Shown here: positions 6,570 through 14,327 of the stretch, one piece after another | Layout: each line of letters begins with the position of its first letter | Position numbering within the stretch: the first letter of the stretch is position 1 | DNA from: a virus | Strand: one strand, 5' to 3' | Length of the DNA: 64,000 nucleotides | Virus record (IMG/VR): IMGVR_UViG_3300027858_000005 | Span: 1 to 64,000 of that record | Notes under the pieces: generated by a model | Told to the model about the DNA's origin: nothing | Databases searched by the model: none | Seen by the model: the letters and a program-made list of their open reading frames with translations, nothing else | Position numbers and translations under genes: made by a program

Positions 6570-6591
6570 ACCAACTTAGAAAGGAAAAATT

Positions 6592-6771
6592 ATGAAAAAG
6601 CGAGTATGGGAAATAACATTAGACAACGGCGACAAGTTCGAATTCTTTGCTGACAATAAAGGCGAAGCAATGGATCATGTTGTACAGTTGGAATCTGACC
6701 CAAATTTCAAAGAACTGACAAACTACGACCACCCGATGTTCACGCGCTGGGCGCTGGATGGTGACTTATGA
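6592..6771 (+). CDS. hypothetical protein, 59 aa
   Basis: The product starts MKKRVWEITLDNGDKFEFFA and contains a helix with DHVVQLESDPNFKEL. It has the standard leader (AACTTAGAAAGGAAAAATT) before ATG. Its stop overlaps the next ATG (TTATGA). The function is unknown; the fold looks like a small beta-alpha unit. Confidence 0.65.
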   Translation: MKKRVWEITLDNGDKFEFFADNKGEAMDHVVQLESDPNFKELTNYDHPMFTRWALDGDL

Positions 6772-6944
6772 TCACGTACAAACAAATCAACGGCAAGAAA
6801 TTTCATTTGCAAGTCAAGCTTGACGGTCGGGTCGTTGGTTCAATTCGACCCGTGCTGGACGGCTTTAAATATTTTCCGAAAGGTTCCTGCAACGGCGGTG
6901 AACGGTTCGCGACAATTGACGAAGTCAAAGCCAGTTTGCTATAA
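6768..6944 (+). CDS. hypothetical protein, 58 aa
   Basis: A small basic beta-rich protein (MITYKQINGKKFHLQVKLDGRVVGSIRPV, then a Cys and a helix with TIDEVKASLL). It is coupled to the previous gene by a 4-bp overlap. Its last 20 bases overlap the convergent glycosyltransferase gene. It is the last gene of the rightward cluster. Confidence 0.65.
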   Translation: MITYKQINGKKFHLQVKLDGRVVGSIRPVLDGFKYFPKGSCNGGERFATIDEVKASLL

Positions 6945-7644
6945 CCCACGGTTCCCGGCACTGATCAGGTTTCGGGTCACCATGAAAAACCACGACCCGC
7001 GAAAGCGGGTTTTGTTTTTTGCCCCGGCAATCGTACTTGTAAGAATCGATAAGATCGCGCGGCCAGTTTGCGACGTTGTCACGAAGCACGCGCCAAATCC
7101 AACATTGATCGCCGTGCAACGCGTTCATGATTTTATCCGAATCGTTTGCGTACTGGGTAAATATCGGGTTCAATCTTTCATCGTTCGCTGACCACAACAT
7201 GACCGAAGAATTGTGCGCGCAGTGTCCCCGGTTCGGGCCGAAGTTGTAAATCATGATTAACGGTTCGGGTGCCCATTGGTGCGCAAGATAATCAAGGTCA
7301 CCAGTGATCACGACGTCAAGATCGAAATACAAAACCCGGTCGCCGTCTTCAAACAAGCCCGGGTAAAACAACCAGACTTTTTGCCACCAGCCTTCGCGCT
7401 TTTTGTCGAGCGTCGGCAGCGGGACAGTTTCGACGCCGTCAATTTCCCGGTCAGACAAACAAACGAATCTTATCGGAACTGACAAGTTTCTTTCAACTGC
7501 TGACTTCAGTTTGTGAACGTATTCGACTTTGTATTTCGTTCCATAGAAAACGCAAGTGACAACCAGCGGGCGGTTCCCGGGCGGGTGATCGCGATAGATC
7601 GACCAGCGCGTCGGCGTAATCGGCGGGGTTTTTAAATCGATCAT
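6925..7644 (-). CDS. glycosyltransferase, GT-A type
   Basis: The protein has 239 aa from ATG 7644, which overlaps the FkbM gene stop by 4 bp. It shows a Rossmann-like N-terminus (PLVVTCVFYGTKYKVEY), the DXD-type motif YFDLDVVITGDLD near residue 105 and a GHCAHNSSVMLW acceptor region. It would transfer a sugar from a nucleotide-sugar donor in a metal-dependent way. The neighbours (FkbM methyltransferase, DUF115-like proteins) suggest a glycan pathway. The acceptor could be a host surface glycan, a virion glycan or modified DNA; the sequence does not say which. Confidence 0.75.
   Translation of the reverse strand: MIDLKTPPITPTRWSIYRDHPPGNRPLVVTCVFYGTKYKVEYVHKLKSAVERNLSVPIRFVCLSDREIDGVETVPLPTLDKKREGWWQKVWLFYPGLFEDGDRVLYFDLDVVITGDLDYLAHQWAPEPLIMIYNFGPNRGHCAHNSSVMLWSANDERLNPIFTQYANDSDKIMNALHGDQCWIWRVLRDNVANWPRDLIDSYKYDCRGKKQNPLSRVVVFHGDPKPDQCREPWVIANWL
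6995..7020 (+). terminator. rho-independent terminator, rightward, inside the glycosyltransferase gene
   Basis: ACCCGC, a GAAA loop and GCGGGT are followed by a T-rich run of 11 bases. It ends the rightward cluster 50 bp after its last gene, yet lies wholly within the coding sequence of the convergent leftward glycosyltransferase. Confidence 0.8.
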
Positions 7645-8363
7645 TGTGGCGGTGCCAAAATTACATCGCGGTGAACTTTCTGCACGACTTGATACTTGTG
7701 AATTCTTTCGAGCCATTCGGTCGCTTCGCCTGCTTGGTGATTGACCTGTTTGCCCGGTCCCATTTGCGGCAACGGCTTTTCTTCGATCATGATGAAAGGC
7801 TGATAACGTTCGATAGTATCGTACGCCCCGCGCAGTGCTTCCACTTCGCGCCCTTCGATGTCAAGGCAGATCAGATCGCACGCGACCATCTTCAAATCAT
7901 CCAGAACGATTCTCGGCACGACTTCAGAGTAACCAGCCGAAAATTCTGGCGCGTCAATCGTAAAGAAGGCACCAGCGTTTCCCCGTTCTGATGGATGTAG
8001 TGCTGTCGTAACGTTACCGGGCTTTTCACCCAGTGCCGCGTTCAGCGGCATTATTTTTTCTGGCAAGTGCGACACGTTCGCCGCCAAACACCAGTAATTT
8101 AATTTGTCTGGTTCATACGTGAACACTAAATCGAAATGCTGCGCCAACGCAACAGGCCAAACGCCCATAGCGCCGCCAGCCTGAACCGCGATTTGCATGT
8201 CGCGCCCCGCCTTGGTCATCAACAACAACGTCGCGTTCAGATCGTTGACCCAGTCGTTGACCGCTTTCAACTTCGTATCTTGCTTCGGCCATTTCCAGCG
8301 GCGACCATCGAATTCGATGTACTCGCAAAAATCGTCGTAGTCAGTTGGTGTGTTAGTAGTCAT
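7641..8363 (-). CDS. FkbM-family SAM-dependent methyltransferase
   Basis: The protein has 240 aa from ATG 8363. It has the class I methyltransferase core (VQAGGAMGVWPVALAQHFDLVFTYEPD: a motif I variant, then an acidic residue after strand 2) and the typical FkbM ending of an acidic LICLDIEGREVEALRGA motif followed by PFIMIEEK. FkbM enzymes methylate sugar or other hydroxyl groups. The glycine-rich loop starts QAGG rather than the usual DxGxxxG, a small departure. It sits in a coupled run of glycan-type genes. Confidence 0.75.
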   Translation of the reverse strand: MTTNTPTDYDDFCEYIEFDGRRWKWPKQDTKLKAVNDWVNDLNATLLLMTKAGRDMQIAVQAGGAMGVWPVALAQHFDLVFTYEPDKLNYWCLAANVSHLPEKIMPLNAALGEKPGNVTTALHPSERGNAGAFFTIDAPEFSAGYSEVVPRIVLDDLKMVACDLICLDIEGREVEALRGAYDTIERYQPFIMIEEKPLPQMGPGKQVNHQAGEATEWLERIHKYQVVQKVHRDVILAPPQ

Positions 8364-8988
8364 CAATTTTCCCTTTCTTGAAGTGGTTCAGTGCTGATGT
8401 TTCGCACAAGTTTATCACAGTTATTCCAAGGTCGCTTTCATCAATCGTTTCGAACTGTTTGATCAGCCCGGTGAATTCACCGTTCGGGCCGGTTCGTGGG
8501 TTGTGATACAAACTGCGCGGGTACTCGCCGAAGTAATGCCGCTTTTCCCCGGGCGGGTATGCCATGTCGTACCCCAATAAATAGAATTCTCGAATTCCTG
8601 CATGATACGCGATTCCAAGTATCTGATAGCCGCTTGCGTGTCCGAAGTGGATAAACGCGGGGTCTTTGGACAGACTGTCACCCCAACGACCTTCGATATA
8701 GTTAAGGTTTTTGATTTCACCTGACCGCCAGATATAAGTTGGTTTGTGCCACGTCCACTTTTCAAAAGGCGCGTCGCGAATGCGCGGGTCTTGTGCGTAT
8801 TCGTCCCACCATTCCGGGTTGCACGCCATGAAGTAGTCAAGCGACGGCACGCGCTGATAAACGTTGTTGATACCGAACAAAGGAACGCCCAGCCGTTGCC
8901 AGTTAAGCGCCCATTCAATTTGATCATCTGACAAAGACGGGCCAGTCCCGATAATAATTCCTTTAGTCTGTGGCGTTCGCGATTGCAT
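8353..8988 (-). CDS. DUF115 / MptE-like Rossmann protein, copy 1
   Basis: The protein has 211 aa from ATG 8988. The N-terminus IIIGTGPSLSDDQIEWA is the glycine-rich loop typical of DUF115/MptE-like proteins. Later it has FIHFGHASGYQILGIAYHAGIREFYLLGYDM, which closely matches the next gene. Family members act in sugar or pterin pyrophosphate transfer and in flagellin glycan pathways. In phages they often lie beside glycosyltransferases. It overlaps both neighbours and is probably a tandem duplicate of the gene to its right. Confidence 0.65.
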   Translation of the reverse strand: MQSRTPQTKGIIIGTGPSLSDDQIEWALNWQRLGVPLFGINNVYQRVPSLDYFMACNPEWWDEYAQDPRIRDAPFEKWTWHKPTYIWRSGEIKNLNYIEGRWGDSLSKDPAFIHFGHASGYQILGIAYHAGIREFYLLGYDMAYPPGEKRHYFGEYPRSLYHNPRTGPNGEFTGLIKQFETIDESDLGITVINLCETSALNHFKKGKIDDY

Positions 8989-9693
8989 CTTCAAGACTCA
9001 TTTGCGGGAAACATTTTAACCGGGTCGGCGACGTTGCGTTGATGACCTGCATACCCGGGGGAACTTTGATCTTGTCAAACTGCGCCGCGAAAGAATGATA
9101 CGACGTGTTGCGTGAAAGCCCTTTCGGGTGATCGCCGAAGAAATGCAGCTTCGGTTTTTTGTTGTCACCAACAGCCATCATGTTGAACCCAACTAGCACC
9201 ATATATCTGATTCCCAGCAGGTAGGCGATGTTCGTGATTTGGTATCCTGAATTTGAACCGTAATGAATTTTCGATTGGTCGCGGGACCATCCGGCCCCGC
9301 CGTTCCCAGCAATCCGATACAAGTCAGGGTAAGTTTTTTTCGTCCCGCTTTCAGTACACCAGAACCCATTACGACTTCCGTTCCATTCCTTGACTTTATC
9401 GTAATGAATTTTCCACCAGCGGTTGTCGCACGCATAGTGGAAATCCAGATAAGGGCAGATTCTATAGCAATCCGAGATTCCGATATATTTCCACCCGCTT
9501 TCCGAATAAATTCGATCAATAACTTCTTGTGTGAGGCTTGGACCCGTAGCCATGACAAACGCTTTTTCTCCTTCAAAGATTCTGGGGATGGGGCTGCATC
9601 CAGCGTCGATTTTTGTGTTTCTATGCCCTTTAATCGGGCGCGCTCGCGCCCTACCGGGGGGAAGTGACGTGGTTTTTTTGGGGTGTCTTCCAT
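8963..9693 (-). CDS. DUF115 / MptE-like Rossmann protein, copy 2, probable -1 frameshift near its start
   Basis: The conserved part (FEGEKAFVMATGPSLTQEVIDRIY to SLEDAIANATD) is in one frame, with a GYQITNIAYLLGIRYMVLVGF segment matching copy 1. That frame has no usable NTG start between the polymerase gene and the internal ATG at 9553, which would cut off the first beta strand. An ATG at 9693, four bases after the polymerase stop, is one frame away. A -1 slip at A AAA AAA (about 9673-9680) would give MEDTPKK followed by the conserved frame. The alternatives are an assembly error in the A7 or C6 run, or a true start at 9553. Confidence 0.55.
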
Positions 9694-9696
9694 TTT

Positions 9697-11694
9697 CTAT
9701 TTGGCTTCGCCCCAGTTGTCCCCGTGATTGCTGTCGCACGTTAACGGCAGGTTTAGCAGGACGCAGTTTTCCATTATCCGTTTCGCTTCGTCGTGGGCTT
9801 GGTGTGCTTCCGTCGTTTTGGGCACCGACCAGTTTAGTTCGTCGTGTACGGTGAGAAGCGGAGCCCCTAATGTGTCGATTATACCAGCCGTTTCCCATAT
9901 ATCCACCATTGCAATTTTCATAATGTCCGCCGCTGAACCTTGCAGTAAAGCGTTCAGGGCTTTATGTGTGTTAGCGACTTCGTATTCGTCGCCGTACTTT
10001 TCCCGGGCGACGGTTTCATTGAACGCGCCTTCTGCTTTCGCTATTTTACGATTGACTGATTGGTAACGATCCCAGCGCCGACGCCGCCCCTGATATGTTC
10101 GAATCCATTTCCGGTTTTTCGCGCGCCTGTCGCATTCGTCATACAGCGATTTGATGAATGGTAACCTACTATGGTATTGCAAGAAAAGCGGTTTTACATC
10201 TTCCAGCGAACGTCCCAGATTTGCCGCCATCGTGGGTTCACCCATACCGTACACCAAGCCGAAGTTAATGTTCTTTGCGGGCTTGCGGTCAATCCCTGTC
10301 AGTTCTGAAACGAATTTGTGAAAGTCTGTCGTTGGATCGTCGCGAAACTGTCGGCAAATAACGTCGGCGGCGCTTCCCGGGTCGCGCTTCCCGTATTGCT
10401 CGAACGCATAATGCACCAGCATTCGAAATTCGATTTGTGACCAATCGTCCGAATACCAGTCTTCACCTTCGTCGGGTATGAACAGCGACCGGATACGCGG
10501 CCCGAGTTCTTCATCGCGTGCCGGGATGTTCTGAAGGTTAGGATTACTGGAACTGAAGCGCCCTGATACCGCCCCGTAGGCGTCGTTTTTAAGTTGGTGA
10601 AACTGGGTGTGAATGCGCCCGTTGATCTCATTGCCCAGTATAGCGCCCTTGATGAACGTTCCTGAATGCTTGTCCAGCTTGCGCAGTTGGTGAACGTCGC
10701 GCAATATTTGTTCTGGGTGTTCTTCCAGAAAATCAGCCGTGAATGAAGGCTTTTTCGTGGGCGTCAGATTGAAGCTGACAGCGTGCTTGTGACACCATGC
10801 CGCAATCGATTCAGCGCCCCACACGTCGATTCCAGCGGCGGTAACCTTCTTTCTGATGCCGTCGGCCACGGTCATCAATTCGTCGTCAAGGGCGTGCGCT
10901 GCGGGCTTGTCAACGGCAACACCGCGTCGGCGCATGGCTAGCATCATCGGCAGCAACCGCGTTTCAATGTCCCAAACACGCCCTAGTTCTTGATCTGCGA
11001 TGATTTCTCGTTGCTTAGCTAAGATGTCCCGGGGCTGTTCAACGTCGCCCATCGCGTATTCTGCGACCACTTCCGGCGGTGCCCGGTATATGTTCTTCGC
11101 CTGACCCGCCCGGGTAGGCTTTCCACCATACGCAGCGGCTAGCCACGCGTAAAGCTGTTCCTCGCGCTTGCCTTCACCCAGATACTTTCGCGCACAACCG
11201 CCCAGTGAGAACGTGAAGGCGTTTTCGTCAATCAGGGGTTCAGCAATCAGGATATCGTAATACGGTCCCGGGACTTCAACCCCGGCTTCCCACAAGTAAT
11301 CCAGATCGTACAACAAGTTCGCGCCGATCTTCGCAACGCCCGGGCGGCACAGTTCATGCTTTGCCCAGTTAAGAACATTCTTCCGGGGCAGGTTGTATCC
11401 GCTGGGGTCGTATTTGTCGGGGTGGTCGTGTTGCATAGGGAAATACCAAGAACGGTCTTCAGTAGCGACAGAAATTCCGACCATGAACCCATCGCGTCGA
11501 ACGCCCGGGCCTTTTTCTTTCAAGTCGGGGTCGTAGGTTTCGACATCGATGACCAGTTCTTTTGCGCTATCAAGACGTGGGAATTCTGTTGGCTTCCATA
11601 TCACGTTGTCCGGTATCTTCGGCATGACGCGCGGACCTTTGCGCTTCCCTGCTGGCGCGTCCCACAATAGCCCGGAATTTTTCGGGTAGCTCAT
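9697..11694 (-). CDS. polA: family A DNA polymerase with 3'-5' exonuclease
   Basis: The protein has 665 aa. The exonuclease motifs are VIDVETYD (Asp50, Glu52), an IGANLLYDLDYLW segment and YAMGDVEQPRDI. The polymerase motifs are SDDWSQIEFRML (motif A), RKPAKNINFGLVYGM (motif B) and LLTVHDEL (motif C). All catalytic acidic residues are present, so a proofreading replicative polymerase is expected. The motif B position equivalent to E. coli Pol I residue 762 is Phe. There is no 5'-3' exonuclease domain. It overlaps the DUF4326 gene by 4 bp. Confidence 0.95.
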   Translation of the reverse strand: MSYPKNSGLLWDAPAGKRKGPRVMPKIPDNVIWKPTEFPRLDSAKELVIDVETYDPDLKEKGPGVRRDGFMVGISVATEDRSWYFPMQHDHPDKYDPSGYNLPRKNVLNWAKHELCRPGVAKIGANLLYDLDYLWEAGVEVPGPYYDILIAEPLIDENAFTFSLGGCARKYLGEGKREEQLYAWLAAAYGGKPTRAGQAKNIYRAPPEVVAEYAMGDVEQPRDILAKQREIIADQELGRVWDIETRLLPMMLAMRRRGVAVDKPAAHALDDELMTVADGIRKKVTAAGIDVWGAESIAAWCHKHAVSFNLTPTKKPSFTADFLEEHPEQILRDVHQLRKLDKHSGTFIKGAILGNEINGRIHTQFHQLKNDAYGAVSGRFSSSNPNLQNIPARDEELGPRIRSLFIPDEGEDWYSDDWSQIEFRMLVHYAFEQYGKRDPGSAADVICRQFRDDPTTDFHKFVSELTGIDRKPAKNINFGLVYGMGEPTMAANLGRSLEDVKPLFLQYHSRLPFIKSLYDECDRRAKNRKWIRTYQGRRRRWDRYQSVNRKIAKAEGAFNETVAREKYGDEYEVANTHKALNALLQGSAADIMKIAMVDIWETAGIIDTLGAPLLTVHDELNWSVPKTTEAHQAHDEAKRIMENCVLLNLPLTCDSNHGDNWGEAK

Positions 11695-11939
11695 TGGTTA
11701 GCGTACTTTAGCAAAACGTCACCGTGACAAGCTTTCGGCGTGCACCAGCAACCAAGAACTTTTCCTTCTAATTCATGTAAATCAGAAAACAAAGTTGGAT
11801 GACTTAAAAGCCAACGTTCAAATTTATCAATTACTTCGGCCCGTGTTCCATCGCGGCCAATCGTGAAAGGATTGCCCCATTTAGACGGACGACCAATATA
11901 GACGTCGAACGGTTCGCGCTTGCAATGAACAACCTTCAT
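11691..11939 (-). CDS. DUF4326 family protein
   Basis: The protein has 82 aa from ATG 11939. It shows the family pattern: a start in KVVHCKREPFDVYIGRPSKWGNPF and an end with LGCWCTPKACHGDVLLKYA (two Cys, then Cys-His-Gly-Asp). The Cys/His pattern suggests metal binding. DUF4326 is common in phages but has no established function. It lies between the clamp-like and polymerase genes and is coupled to both, so a replication-associated role is possible but unproved. Confidence 0.85.
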   Translation of the reverse strand: MKVVHCKREPFDVYIGRPSKWGNPFTIGRDGTRAEVIDKFERWLLSHPTLFSDLHELEGKVLGCWCTPKACHGDVLLKYANQ

Positions 11940-12901
11940 GCCCGCACGCCCATCGTTACACCTTGCACGCCGTCGCCGCTGAAAGGAATCGGTTTCGGGT
12001 ACTGGCTCAAATCCATGCAGTCGGCAATGCTTAATATCTTGATGATCGGCTCCGCGAAAAAGTGCGCCGGTTCGTCGACGTCGAATTTCATTTCGATTTC
12101 CGCTTCGCTTTCCCCGGTCATAGTTGTTACCGCGCCCGGTTTGAAACAGATGACCGGCACGCGTCCAGTGCTGGGCGTGAATGGTAATAAATCCTTTACC
12201 GCTTGTTGCGCGCCTTCCGGCAGCTTCGGCAAGTCCCAATCGTAATTGAAAAACTTTCCAATGTCCGGCCAGTCCGCTTGATACTTTTTAAACTCTATCC
12301 AGTAGTCACCGAATTCAATGCCCCCCGCGTTTTCTCGGTCGTGCAGTGCGGTAATTTCGTGCGGGGTGCGCAGGATTAAATCAACTGCGAAGTCAGGCAA
12401 AATAAAATTGTTATTCCATGACGTTTCCCACTGCACCCGAACCAGCGTTACGTTGTTCGTCGCGTACAACCAACCGTCGCTATACATGATCGTTCGCGCA
12501 AACAGTTTTCCGATGTCAGCGTCGACGCCCATGAACGGTTTCAACTTGCGCAGGGGTTCTTTGATTGAGTCGTCGAGCGGTTCCCAGATTTGCGGCTTCT
12601 CGCACAACGGATATGGGTCGGTAGAAATCGCCATCTTCGCACGCATCCGCCCGCCCTTCACAATCAGGTTCCCATCTTTCGATTCGAATTTCGGGTTCTT
12701 GATTTTCTGCAAAGCTGCAACGAATTTGTCAGCCGGTAGATTGACCGGGTTGCCTTCGCGCGGCCACGGTCCATCGAAGTTCATTGTTCCGTCAGTTGCT
12801 TGAACCCGGTTGTCGTAAAAGTGAAGATTCGACATTACCGGGACGGTTGCCTTTTTGTCAATCACGCTGGCGACCAGCTTGGCAACTTCAAAATCGGACA
12901 T
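11936..12901 (-). CDS. DnaN-like sliding clamp, putative
   Basis: The protein has 321 aa from ATG 12901, with AAGG upstream. The first 90 residues follow the beta-clamp domain I pattern: a helix, VPVMSNLHFYDNRVQATDGT, then NLPADKFVAALQKI, then NLIVKGGRMRAKMAIS. Later domains are more divergent, and it ends GVTMGVRA where DnaN ends MPMRL. It would encircle DNA and hold a polymerase on the template. Pairing a family A polymerase with a phage clamp is less common than the T7 arrangement. I rely on pattern likeness, not alignment. Confidence 0.6.
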   Translation of the reverse strand: MSDFEVAKLVASVIDKKATVPVMSNLHFYDNRVQATDGTMNFDGPWPREGNPVNLPADKFVAALQKIKNPKFESKDGNLIVKGGRMRAKMAISTDPYPLCEKPQIWEPLDDSIKEPLRKLKPFMGVDADIGKLFARTIMYSDGWLYATNNVTLVRVQWETSWNNNFILPDFAVDLILRTPHEITALHDRENAGGIEFGDYWIEFKKYQADWPDIGKFFNYDWDLPKLPEGAQQAVKDLLPFTPSTGRVPVICFKPGAVTTMTGESEAEIEMKFDVDEPAHFFAEPIIKILSIADCMDLSQYPKPIPFSGDGVQGVTMGVRA

Positions 12902-13658
12902 CACAAAGCCTTGGACCGCGACGCGGGTTTAGTTGATCCCAGAACAAACCGCATTCGATATCAGTGAAATGATACTGACACATCGCAAGATACGACAACA
13001 ATTTTTCCCGGGGCGGTTCCAGCTTGACATTGCAACCCGGGGCGCAAACAGCCCAAACCGGGGAACCTTCGTCGAATGCGGCGGTCGGGTGCCCCAGAAT
13101 TAAAGTTTCGATTGCGACCGTTGAATTCAACGTCACTGAAATTCCAGCCCGGGCGACGTCGGCGCGAAGGTTTCTGTCACCCGGCCATTTTCGAAAAATG
13201 AAATTTTGATTGAACATCCGCTGCATGTCGTGATACCAATCGGGAAGCATTCGCCAGAATGTGCAACGACCCAGATCAGCTTGACCCATGATCAACGCGC
13301 GCGGGTCGGTGGTTCTTTTCCACGGCAGCAACGTCACCATTGATTGAACATCCGCGTCGATTGATTCGGGCACATCGTCAACGCAGAATTGACCGCGACC
13401 GTTGAAACCGTTCCAGCCGATTGTGACATTGTCGTTCACGTTGCCCAGAAACTTTCGGTTGACCTGCAAGAAATTATCGTAACCGCGTTCGCAGTTCTTC
13501 CAGTAGTTCGGCCCGAACAGAACATGTATGTCGCCGGGTACAATCCTGTCGGAACTGGTAAGTTCTGATTGTATGCCGTGCTTTGCAAATCCTTTCTTGA
13601 AAAATTCAAGGTAACGTTTTTGCCAAGCGATTCCGGTTGCGTGAATGACTGCTTTCAT
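12888..13658 (-). CDS. GT-B-like glycosyltransferase
   Basis: The protein has 256 aa. The C-terminal half contains AGISVTLNSTVAIETLILGHPTAAFDEGSPVW, the pattern of capsule-type and CDP-glycerol-type GT-B transferases (a small residue pair, then Ser-Thr, helix, Gly-x-Pro). The N-terminal half has IHVLFGPNYWKNC and a Trp-rich loop. It is probably a glycan-modifying enzyme. It is coupled to the 98-aa gene upstream and overlaps the clamp gene start by 14 bp, so glycan and replication genes are interleaved. Confidence 0.55.
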   Translation of the reverse strand: MKAVIHATGIAWQKRYLEFFKKGFAKHGIQSELTSSDRIVPGDIHVLFGPNYWKNCERGYDNFLQVNRKFLGNVNDNVTIGWNGFNGRGQFCVDDVPESIDADVQSMVTLLPWKRTTDPRALIMGQADLGRCTFWRMLPDWYHDMQRMFNQNFIFRKWPGDRNLRADVARAGISVTLNSTVAIETLILGHPTAAFDEGSPVWAVCAPGCNVKLEPPREKLLSYLAMCQYHFTDIECGLFWDQLNPRRGPRLCDVRF

Positions 13659-13951
13659 CGGGTCATCCGGTGTTCTTCAACGCCCTTCAACAAGGCTTCG
13701 TTCAATACTTGCATCCACGTTCGGCCCGCAGCTTCTTCGAACGGCATACCTTTTTCTTTGCATTCGGTTAGCCGGGTCATCTGAATATTCAGGCACGAAA
13801 TTGCGCCCGCCAGAAACACCAGATACAATTCGTGATAGCGTTTCGAATCCATAATTTCTTCGCCGTACAATTCTTCATAGTATGTCGACCACGCTTCGTC
13901 GAAGTCCCGGTACTGTTTGCCGTCGATACCGGCAAAGGTCATTTTTAACAT
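13655..13951 (-). CDS. hypothetical protein, 98 aa
   Basis: A helical protein (YRDFDEAWSTYYEELYG, then RYHELYLVFLAGAISCLNIQMTRL). It is the first protein gene after the tRNA region and has AAAGGAG upstream. I do not recognise the family. It is probably on the same long leftward transcript as the tRNA-Tyr. Confidence 0.6.
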   Translation of the reverse strand: MLKMTFAGIDGKQYRDFDEAWSTYYEELYGEEIMDSKRYHELYLVFLAGAISCLNIQMTRLTECKEKGMPFEEAAGRTWMQVLNEALLKGVEEHRMTR

Positions 13952-14017
13952 TTCGTCTGCTCCTTTATAACCAGAACATTACCACAGTTCCAGCACAAAA
14001 CAAAATCGTGTGGTTAG

Positions 14018-14069
14018 TTTCCCGAGTACAACGCGCAGCGGTTTCGAACCCGCTGGTTGTCGATGCCTG
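14018..14069 (-). other. long hairpin with a T-loop-like tip
   Basis: On the minus strand ACAAC-CAGCGG and CCGCTG-CGC-GTTGT flank the loop GTTCGAAA, which resembles a tRNA T-arm with one extra G. No matching acceptor stem can be completed, so it is either tRNA debris or an unrelated RNA stem. Confidence 0.35.
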
Positions 14070-14145
14070 AACACCACAATTCAGAAACGTCTATCAGTCC
14101 GGTTCGCGACCCTCGCTGATAACAATAGTTCTCGTTTAAGAAGGT

Positions 14146-14194
14146 AGCGGCGGCGGGGACTCGAACCCCAGTGTCAACCGACTTTGACCGCCTC
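14146..14194 (-). ncRNA. truncated tRNA-like element (about 49 nt)
   Basis: On the minus strand a 7-bp acceptor-like stem (GAGGCGG with CCGCCGC, one mismatch) encloses one small hairpin (GTCAA with TTGAC) and a perfect T-arm (TGGGG TTCGAGT CCCCG). No D-arm or normal anticodon loop can be placed. It lies about 10 nt after tRNA-Tyr in the same transcript. It could be a deleted tRNA gene or a selected mini-tRNA structure. Confidence 0.45.
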
Positions 14195-14203
14195 ATAAAT
14201 TTT

Positions 14204-14290
14204 TGGTGGATGCCGAAGGATTCGAACCTTCTACGGTCTAGCCGCGTCCCGCTTTACAGGCGGGCGAACTTCCAGTCGTTCATCGCATCC
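14204..14290 (-). tRNA. tRNA-Tyr (anticodon GUA)
   Basis: A full cloverleaf of 87 nt with encoded CCA is present: D-arm GAAC/GTTC, anticodon stem CCCGC/GCGGG with loop CTGTAAA (anticodon GTA), a long class II variable arm and T-arm GAAGG TTCGAAT CCTTC. The acceptor stem is GGATGCG with GGCATCC, giving six pairs and a G7-G66 mismatch. The long variable arm is expected for bacterial tRNA-Tyr. A 12-bp inverted repeat abuts its 5' end. Confidence 0.85.
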
Positions 14291-14327
14291 ACTGATCAAA
14301 AAACTTCGTAAAGCGTTTTGATCAGTG
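14290..14327. repeat. 12-bp perfect inverted repeat next to tRNA-Tyr
   Basis: CACTGATCAAAA and TTTTGATCAGTG are separated by 14 bases, and the left arm includes the first base of tRNA-Tyr. In the leftward RNA this forms a hairpin directly before the tRNA. It may guide 5' processing. Confidence 0.6.

Noticed and set aside
9193-9693. 166-codon frame starting at the ATG used for the frameshift model
   Set aside because: Beyond the first few codons it is a shadow of the conserved DUF115-like frame; its sequence is Lys/Ser-rich without family likeness.
14018-14110. A second complete tRNA (a possible His anticodon loop TTGTGGTG and a T-arm-like hairpin)
   Set aside because: Both loops have one base too many and no acceptor stem can be formed.
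14014-14196. Leftward 60-codon reading frame
   Set aside because: It runs through the truncated tRNA-like element and has no ribosome-binding site.
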